Origin: Hyaloperonospora brassicae
Lineage: Eukaryota; Oomycota; Peronosporomycetes; Peronosporales; Peronosporaceae
Direction of reading: 5' to 3'
Length of the DNA stretch: 64,000 bases
NCBI GenBank assembly: GCA_947650285.1
Contig: CANTFL010000535.1
Coordinates: 150,227-214,226, forward strand
Part shown: positions 55,901 through 64,000 of the stretch, one piece after another
Layout: each line of letters opens with the position of its first letter
Position numbering within the stretch: position 1 is the stretch's first letter
Notes under the pieces: model-generated
Told to the model about the DNA's origin: nothing
Databases searched by the model: none
Seen by the model: the letters and a program-made list of their open reading frames with translations, nothing else
Program-made: the position numbers and the translations under genes

Positions 55901-58900
55901 TTTTGTGCGCTTGTTGTTTTGTAACACTACTGTCAAAAATACACCACATCCCGAAGCGTAATGGGGGATAATGAGCCACGACATATGCAGATCGCAAACG
56001 CATTCTCGAAAAAGTCTGCTGCCATGTCTTGACCACACCACGTGCTCGAGCCTTCGGTGAGCGAAGAGCTCCGAGAGGCGCAACAGAGACCAATCGGGTA
56101 TCTGGATCGTCAACCCCGGAAGCTGCGTTGCCCTCTTTTGACTACGTGCTGTGGCTCTACACGCTTGGATAAGCGCGATGCGTCTTCCTCCGGTCTTGAC
56201 GCGCTTCTGTTCCGTTGCTGACGACATCCTCGAACCAGCAGTGCCGTCAGTTACAACAAATTTGGATGGAATGCAAGATTCCAAGGTTTTCGAATTGAAT
56301 CGACTACACGATCATCGGCAGCGAATGATGACTCACCCGAAGCCAGTCTCCAAGGATTATGGAATCGCGCTCGTGGTCACGCAAATGGCTGGAGGTGGTT
56401 GAGGTTCGTTATATAGTCTGTCAGCGAAAACATGTGTCGAATACTGTCGCGATTGCCGTTCATGATGGTGCGCGCGAGTTGCTGCAATTGCAACTTGTTG
56501 AAAATGGAACCGCCTGAAGCAACAATTTTGTTTGCGAGGCCAATCGGCGTGTGGTTGAAGCCGTTGGAGGACGCGCGGTAAGCGCTTTGTCACGTTTTGT
56601 GCGCTTGTTGTTTTGTAACACTACTGTCAAAAATACACCACATCCCGAAGCGTAAGGGGGATAATGAGCCACGACATATGCAGATCGCAAACGCATTCTC
56701 GAAAAAGTCTGCTGCCATGTCTTGACCACACCACGTGCTCGAGCCTTCGGTGAGCGAAGAGCTCCGAGAGGCGCAACAGAGACCAATCGGGTATCTGGAT
56801 CGTCAACCCCGGAAGCTGCGTTGCCCTCTTTTGACTACGTGCTGTGGCTCTACACGCTTGGATAAGCGCGATGCGTCTTCCTCCGGTCTTGACGCGCTTC
56901 TGTTCCGTTGCTGACGACATCCTCGAACCAGCAGTGCCGTCCGTTACAACAAATTTGGATGGAATGCAAGATTCCAAGGTTTTCGAATTGAATCGACTAC
57001 ACGATCATCGGCAGCGAATGATGACTCACCCGAAGCCAGTCTCCAAGGATTATGGAATCGCGCTCGTGGTCACGCAAATGGCTGGAGGTGGTTGAGGTTC
57101 GTTATATAGTCTGTCAGCGAAAACATGTGTCGAATACTGTCGCGATTGCCGTTCATGATGGTGCGCGCGAGTTGCTGCAATTGCAACTTGTTGAAAATGG
57201 AACCGCCTGAAGCAACAATTTTGTTTGCGAGGCCAATCGGCGTGTGGTTGAAGCCGTTGGAGGACGCGCGGTAAGCGCTTTGTCACGTTTTGTGCGCTTG
57301 TTGTTTTGTAACACTACTGTCAAAAATACACCACATCCCGAAGCGTAAGGGGGGATAATGAGCCACGACATATGCAGATCGCAAACGCATTCTCGAAAAA
57401 GTCTGCTGCCATGTCTTGACCACACCACGTGCTCGAGCCTTCGGTGAGCGAAGAGCTCCGAGAGGCGCAACAGAGACCAATCGGGTATCTGGATCGTCAA
57501 CCCCGGAAGCTGCGTTGCCCTCTTTTGACTACGTGCTGTGGCTCTACACGCTTGGATAAGCGCGATGCGTCTTCCTCCGGTCTTGACGCGCTTCTGTTCC
57601 GTTGCTGACGACATCCTCGAACCAGCAGTGCCGTCCGTTACAACAAATTTGGATGGAATGCAAGATTCCAAGGTTTTCGAATTGAATCGACTACACGATC
57701 ATCGGCAGCGAATGATGACTCACCCGAAGCCAGTCTCCAAGGATTATGGAATCGCGCTCGTGGTCACGCAAATGGCTGGAGGTGGTTGAGGTTCGTTATA
57801 TAGTCTGTCAGCGAAAACATGTGTCGAATACTGTCGCGATTGCCGTTCATGATGGTGCGCGCGAGTTGCTGCAATTGCAACTTGTTGAAAATGGAACCGC
57901 CTGAAGCAACAATTTTGTTTGCGAGGCCAATCGGCGTGTGGTTGAAGCCGTTGGAGGACGCGCGGTAAGCGCTTTGTCACGTTTTGTGCGCTTGTTGTTT
58001 TGTAACACTACTGTCAAAAATACACCACATCCCGAAGCGTAAGGGGGGATAATGAGCCACGACATATGCAGATCGCAAACGCATTCTCGAAAAAGTCTGC
58101 TGCCATGTCTTGACCACACCACGTGCTCGAGCCTTCGGTGAGCGAAGAGCTCCGAGAGGCGCAACAGAGACCAATCGGGTATCTGGATCGTCAACCCCGG
58201 AAGCTGCGTTGCCCTCTTTTGACTACGTGCTGTGGCTCTACACGCTTGGATAAGCGCGATGCGTCTTCCTCCGGTCTTGACGCGCTTCTGTTCCGTTGCT
58301 GACGACATCCTCGAACCAGCAGTGCCGTCCGTTACAACAAATTTGGATGGAATGCAAGATTCCAAGGTTTTCGAATTGAATCGACTACACGATCATCGGC
58401 AGCGAATGATGACTCACCCGAAGCCAGTCTCCAAGGATTATGGAATCGCGCTCGTGGTCACGCAAATGGCTGGAGGTGGTTGAGGTTCGTTATATAGTCT
58501 GTCAGCGAAAACATGTGTCGAATACTGTCGCGATTGCCGTTCATGATGGTGCGCGCGAGTTGCTGCAATTGCAACTTGTTGAAAATGGAACCGCCTGAAG
58601 CAACAATTTTGTTTGCGAGGCCAATCGGCGTGTGGTTGAAGCCGTTGGAGGACGCGCGGTAAGCGCTTTGTCACGTTTTGTGCGCTTGTTGTTTTGTAAC
58701 ACTACTGTCAAAAATACACCACATCCCGAAGCGTAAGGGGGGATAATGAGCCACGACATATGCAGATCGCAAACGCATTCTCGAAAAAGTCTGCTGCCAT
58801 GTCTTGACCACACCACGTGCTCGAGCCTTCGGTGAGCGAAGAGCTCCGAGAGGCGCAACAGAGACCAATCGGGTATCTGGATCGTCAACCCCGGAAGCTG

Positions 58901-61900
58901 CGTTGCCCTCTTTTGACTACGTGCTGTGGCTCTACACGCTTGGATAAGCGCGATGCGTCTTCCTCCGGTCTTGACGCGCTTCTGTTCCGTTGCTGACGAC
59001 ATCCTCGAACCAGCAGTGCCGTCAGTTACAACAAATTTGGATGGAATGCAAGATTCCAAGGTTTTCGAATTGAATCGACTACACGATCATCGGCAGCGAA
59101 TGATGACTCACCCGAAGCCAGTCTCCAAGGATTATGGAATCGCGCTCGTGGTCACGCAAATGGCTGGAGGTGGTTGAGGTTCGTTATATAGTCTGTCAGC
59201 GAAAACATGTGTCGAATACTGTCGCGATTGCCGTTCATGATGGTGCGCGCGAGTTGCTGCAATTGCAACTTGTTGAAAATGGAACCGCCTGAAGCAACAA
59301 TTTTGTTTGCGAGGCCAATCGGCGTGTGGTTGAAGCCGTTGGAGGACGCGCGGTAAGCGCTTTGTCACGTTTTGTGCGCTTGTTGTTTTGTAACACTACT
59401 GTCAAAAATACACCACATCCCGAAGCGTAAGGGGGGATAATGAGCCACGACATATGCAGATCGCAAACGCATTCTCGAAAAAGTCTGCTGCCATGTCTTG
59501 ACCACACCACGTGCTCGAGCCTTCGGTGAGCGAAGAGCTCCGAGAGGCGCAACAGAGACCAATCGGGTATCTGGATCGTCAACCCCGGAAGCTGCGTTGC
59601 CCTCTTTTGACTACGTGCTGTGGCTCTACACGCTTGGATAAGCGCGATGCGTCTTCCTCCGGTCTTGACGCGCTTCTGTTCCGTTGCTGACGACATCCTC
59701 GAACCAGCAGTGCCGTCCGTTACAACAAATTTGGATGGAATGCAAGATTCCAAGGTTTTCGAATTGAATCGACTACACGATCATCGGCAGCGAATGATGA
59801 CTCACCCGAAGCCAGTCTCCAAGGATTATGGAATCGCGCTCGTGGTCACGCAAATGGCTGGAGGTGGTTGAGGTTCGTTATATAGTCTGTCAGCGAAAAC
59901 ATGTGTCGAATACTGTCGCGATTGCCGTTCATGATGGTGCGCGCGAGTTGCTGCAATTGCAACTTGTTGAAAATGGAACCGCCTGAAGCAACAATTTTGT
60001 TTGCGAGGCCAATCGGCGTGTGGTTGAAGCCGTTGGAGGACGCGCGGTAAGCGCTTTGTCACGTTTTGTGCGCTTGTTGTTTTGTAACACTACTGTCAAA
60101 AATACACCACATCCCGAAGCGTAAGGGGGGATAATGAGCCACGACATATGCAGATCGCAAACGCATTCTCGAAAAAGTCTGCTGCCATGTCTTGACCACA
60201 CCACGTGCTCGAGCCTTCGGTGAGCGAAGAGCTCCGAGAGGCGCAACAGAGACCAATCGGGTATCTGGATCGTCAACCCCGGAAGCTGCGTTGCCCTCTT
60301 TTGACTACGTGCTGTGGCTCTACACGCTTGGATAAGCGCGATGCGTCTTCCTCCGGTCTTGACGCGCTTCTGTTCCGTTGCTGACGACATCCTCGAACCA
60401 GCAGTGCCGTCCGTTACAACAAATTTGGATGGAATGCAAGATTCCAAGGTTTTCGAATTGAATCGACTACACGATCATCGGCAGCGAATGATGACTCACC
60501 CGAAGCCAGTCTCCAAGGATTATGGAATCGCGCTCGTGGTCACGCAAATGGCTGGAGGTGGTTGAGGTTCGTTATATAGTCTGTCAGCGAAAACATGTGT
60601 CGAATACTGTCGCGATTGCCGTTCATGATGGTGCGCGCGAGTTGCTGCAATTGCAACTTGTTGAAAATGGAACCGCCTGAAGCAACAATTTTGTTTGCGA
60701 GGCCAATCGGCGTGTGGTTGAAGCCGTTGGAGGACGCGCGGTAAGCGCTTTGTCACGTTTTGTGCGCTTGTTGTTTTGTAACACTACTGTCAAAAATACA
60801 CCACATCCCGAAGCGTAAGGGGGGATAATGAGCCACGACATATGCAGATCGCAAACGCATTCTCGAAAAAGTCTGCTGCCATGTCTTGACCACACCACGT
60901 GCTCGAGCCTTCGGTGAGCGAAGAGCTCCGAGAGGCGCAACAGAGACCAATCGGGTATCTGGATCGTCAACCCCGGAAGCTGCGTTGCCCTCTTTTGACT
61001 ACGTGCTGTGGCTCTACACGCTTGGATAAGCGCGATGCGTCTTCCTCCGGTCTTGACGCGCTTCTGTTCCGTTGCTGACGACATCCTCGAACCAGCAGTG
61101 CCGTGAGTTACAACAAATTTGGATGGAATGCAAGATTCCAAGGTTTTCGAATTGAATCGACTACACGATCATCGGCAGCGAATGATGACTCACCCGAAGC
61201 CAGTCTCCAAGGATTATGGAATCGCGCTCGTGGTCACGCAAATGGCTGGAGGTGGTTGAGGTTCGTTATATAGTCTGTCAGCGAAAACATGTGTCGAATA
61301 CTGTCGCGATTGCCGTTCATGATGGTGCGCGCGAGTTGCTGCAATTGCAACTTGTTGAAAATGGAACCGCCTGAAGCAACAATTTTGTTTGCGAGGCCAA
61401 TCGGCGTGTGGTTGAAGCCGTTGGAGGACGCGCGGTAAGCGCTTTGTCACGTTTTGTGCGCTTGTTGTTTTGTAACACTACTGTCAAAAATACACCACAT
61501 CCCGAAGCGTAAGGGGGGATAATGAGCCACGACATATGCAGATCGCAAACGCATTCTCGAAAAAGTCTGCTGCCATGTCTTGACCACACCACGTGCTCGA
61601 GCCTTCGGTGAGCGAAGAGCTCCGAGAGGCGCAACAGAGACCAATCGGGTATCTGGATCGTCAACCCCGGAAGCTGCGTTGCCCTCTTTTGACTACGTGC
61701 TGTGGCTCCACACGCTTGGATAAGCGCGATGCGTCTTCCTCCGGTCTTGACGCGCTTCTGTTCCGTTGCTGACGACATCCTCGAACCAGCAGTGCCGTGA
61801 GTTACAACAAATTTGGATGGAATGCAAGATTCCAAGGTTTTCGAATTGAATCGACTACACGATCATCGGCAGCGAATGATGACTCACCCGAAGCCAGTCT

Positions 61901-63315
61901 CCAAGGATTATGGAATCGCGCTCGTGGTCACGCAAATGGCTGGAGGTGGTTGAGGTTCGTTATATAGTCTGTCAGCGAAAACATGTGTCGAATACTGTCG
62001 CGATTGCCGTTCATGATGGTGCGCGCGAGTTGCTGCAATTGCAACTTGTTGAAAATGGAACCGCCTGAAGCAACAATTTTGTTTGCGAGGTCCATCGGCG
62101 TGTGGTTGAAGCCGTTGGAGGACGCGCGGTAAGCGCTTTGTCACGTTTTGTGCGCTTGTTGTTTTGTAACACTACTGTCAAAAATACACCACATCCCGAA
62201 GCGTAAGGGGGGATAATGAGCCACGACATATGCAGATCGCAAACGCATTCTCGAAAAAGTCTGCTGCCATGTCTTGACCACACCACGTGCTCGAGCCTTC
62301 GGTGAGCGAAGAGCTCCGAGAGGCGCAACAGAGACCAATCGGGTATCTGGATCGTCAACCCCGGAAGCTGCGTTGCCCTCTTTTGACTACGTGCTGTGGC
62401 TCTACACGCTTGGATAAGCGCGATGCGTCTTCCTCCGGTCTTGACGCGCTTCTGTTCCGTTGCTGACGACATCCTCGAACCAGCAGTGCCGTCAGTTACA
62501 ACAAATTTGGATGGAATGCAAGATTCCAAGGTTTTCGAATTGAATCGACTACACGATCATCGGCAGCGAATGATGACTCACCCGAAGCCAGTCTCCAAGG
62601 ATTATGGAATCGCGCTCGTGGTCACGCAAATGGCTGGAGGTGGTTGAGGTTCGTTATATAGTCTGTCAGCGAAAACATGTGTCGAATACTGTCGCGATTG
62701 CCGTTCATGATGGTGCGCGCGAGTTGCTGCAATTGCAACTTGTTGAAAATGGAACCGCCTGAAGCAACAATTTTGTTTGCGAGGCCAATCGGCGTGTGGT
62801 TGAAGCCGTTGGAGGACGCGCGGTAAGCGCTTTGTCACGTTTTGTGCGCTTGTTGTTTTGTAACACTACTGTCAAAAATACACCACATCCCGAAGCGTAA
62901 GGGGGGATAATGAGCCACGACATATGCAGATCGCAAACGCATTCTCGAAAAAGTCTGCTGCCATGTCTTGACCACACCACGTGCTCGAGCCTTCGGTGAG
63001 CGAAGAGCTCCGAGAGGCGCAACAGAGACCAATCGGGTATCTGGATCGTCAACCCCGGAAGCTGCGTTGCCCTCTTTTGACTACGTGCTGTGGCTCTACA
63101 CGCTTGGATAAGCGCGATGCGTCTTCCTCCGGTCTTGACGCGCTTCTGTTCCGTTGCTGACGACATCCTCGAACCAGCAGTGCCGTCCGTTACAACAAAT
63201 TTGGATGGAATGCAAGATTCCAAGGTTTTCGAATTGAATCGACTACACGATCATCGGCAGCGAATGATGACTCACCCGAAGCCAGTCTCCAAGGATTATG
63301 GAATCGCGCTCGTGG

Positions 63316-63528
63316 TCACGCAAATGGCTGGAGGTGGTTGAGGTTCGTTATATAGTCTGTCAGCGAAAACATGTGTCGAATACTGTCGCGATTGCCGTTC
63401 ATGATGGTGCGCGCGAGTTGCTGCAATTGCAACTTGTTGAAAATGGAACCGCCTGAAGCAACAATTTTGTTTGCGAGGCCAATCGGCGTGTGGTTGAAGC
63501 CGTTGGAGGACGCGCGGTAAGCGCTTTG
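63316..63528 (-). other. Minus-strand 70-codon open frame present in each satellite unit (exemplar)
   Basis: Between TGA codons on the minus strand lies SAYRASSNGFNHTPIGLANK, then IVASGGSIFNKLQLQQLART, IMNGNRDSIRHMFSLTDYIT and NLNHLQPFA. There is no ATG at its start (the first Met is about 40 codons in). Third positions are mostly C or G, as in oomycete genes, which is not so in the overlapping frames. It is found at the same place in nearly all units; type A units keep it open with ASGDSISNK, except two with an extra T. I do not recognise the protein. It may be a gene fragment caught in the satellite. Nothing shows it is translated. Confidence 0.35.
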
Positions 63529-64000
63529 TCACGTTTTGTGCGCTTGTTGTTTTGTAACACTACTGTCAAAAATACACCACATCCCGAAGCGTAAGGGGGG
63601 ATAATGAGCCACGACATATGCAGATCGCAAACGCATTCTCGAAAAAGTCTGCTGCCATGTCTTGACCACACCACGTGCTCGAGCCTTCGGTGAGCGAAGA
63701 GCTCCGAGAGGCGCAACAGAGACCAATCGGGTATCTGGATCGTCAACCCCGGAAGCTGCGTTGCCCTCTTTTGACTACGTGCTGTGGCTCCACACGCTTG
63801 GATAAGCGCGATGCGTCTTCCTCCGGTCTTGACGCGCTTCTGTTCCGTTGCTGACGACATCCTCGAACCAGCAGTGCCGTCCGTTACAACAAATTTGGAT
63901 GGAATGCAAGATTCCAAGGTTTTCGAATTGAATCGACTACACGATCATCGGCAGCGAATGATGACTCACCCGAAGCCAGTCTCCAAGGATTATGGAATCG

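Larger units (their letters stand above)
42135..64000. repeat. Tandem satellite, 694 bp unit, about 31.5 copies
   Basis: Head-to-tail repeat. Equivalent sites fall exactly 694 bp apart over most of the array (for example 57744, 58438, 59132, 59826, 60520), with a few 693 bp units (one is a lost G near 56655). The first unit is partial, starting at GCTGCCATG (42141), and has a 2 bp insertion near 42180. The right end leaves the window. A unit holds TGCAATTGCA and GGAGCTC-like palindromes, a TATATAG word, and no rRNA, tRNA or snRNA sequence I recognise. Units 1-10 carry a HindIII site (42772 to 49014). Later units read AAGCGT there. Similarity between neighbours rises to the right. Confidence 0.97.

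Noticed and set aside
63090..63341. 83-codon plus-strand ORF in satellite units
   Set aside because: It starts with GTG, has no domain and is preceded by a close in-frame stop. It recurs only because the unit is repeated.
42135..64000. CRISPR array or bacterial tandem repeat
   Set aside because: The unit is 694 bp without alternating short repeats and unique spacers, and the surroundings are eukaryotic LTR retrotransposons.
42135..64000. rDNA spacer or 5S rRNA tandem array
   Set aside because: I saw no conserved 5S, 5.8S, 18S or 28S sequence and no tRNA-like box structure in the unit.

Overview
The window looks like repeat-dominated nuclear DNA of an oomycete, most likely Phytophthora or a close relative in the Peronosporales. 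The reason is the retrotransposon coding: a Ty1/copia pol and several Ty3/gypsy pols whose gag, dual RNase H, integrase and chromodomain blocks resemble elements I know from that group. This is recognition from memory, not a search. I found no intact host gene, no rRNA or tRNA gene and no prokaryotic feature.

Bases 1-42134 are a nest of broken LTR retrotransposons. From left to right: the 3' end of a copia element (1-1411); LTR, leader and gag of gypsy A on the minus strand (1424-3235); the protease-to-chromodomain part of gypsy A2 on the plus strand (3240-8034); a long minus-strand ORF remnant I cannot name (8035-10971); about 1 kb with nothing recognisable; LTR and leader of gypsy F (+, 12060-12940); gag, leader and LTR of gypsy E (-, 12941-15850); a second unnamed ORF remnant (+, 15985-18023); gypsy B (-, 18300-27650); 5' half of gypsy D (+, 27660-30800); gypsy C (+, 30888-40930); LTR and leader of gypsy H (+, 40931-42134). 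B and C are near-identical inverted copies, with arms of about 9.35 kb around a 3.2 kb spacer holding D.

Bases 42135-64000 are one tandem satellite with a 694 bp unit, about 31.5 copies, running off the right edge. It starts inside the leader/gag junction of gypsy H. Left-edge units are diverged. Further right the units become almost identical, and diagnostic variants appear in a rough order. A block of about six units with a different haplotype sits between units of the other type. Each unit carries a 70-codon minus-strand open frame with mostly C/G third positions.

The gypsy family, put together from its copies, would encode Gag with CCHC knuckles, an aspartic protease, reverse transcriptase, two RNase H domains, an HHCC/DDE integrase and a C-terminal chromodomain, which targets integration to modified chromatin in other chromoviruses. 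Every copy here is disabled. B and C share the same disabling lesions, so they were copied after the element died, either as DNA or by enzymes supplied in trans. LTR boundaries are estimated from where related copies stop matching and are good to perhaps 20-50 bp.
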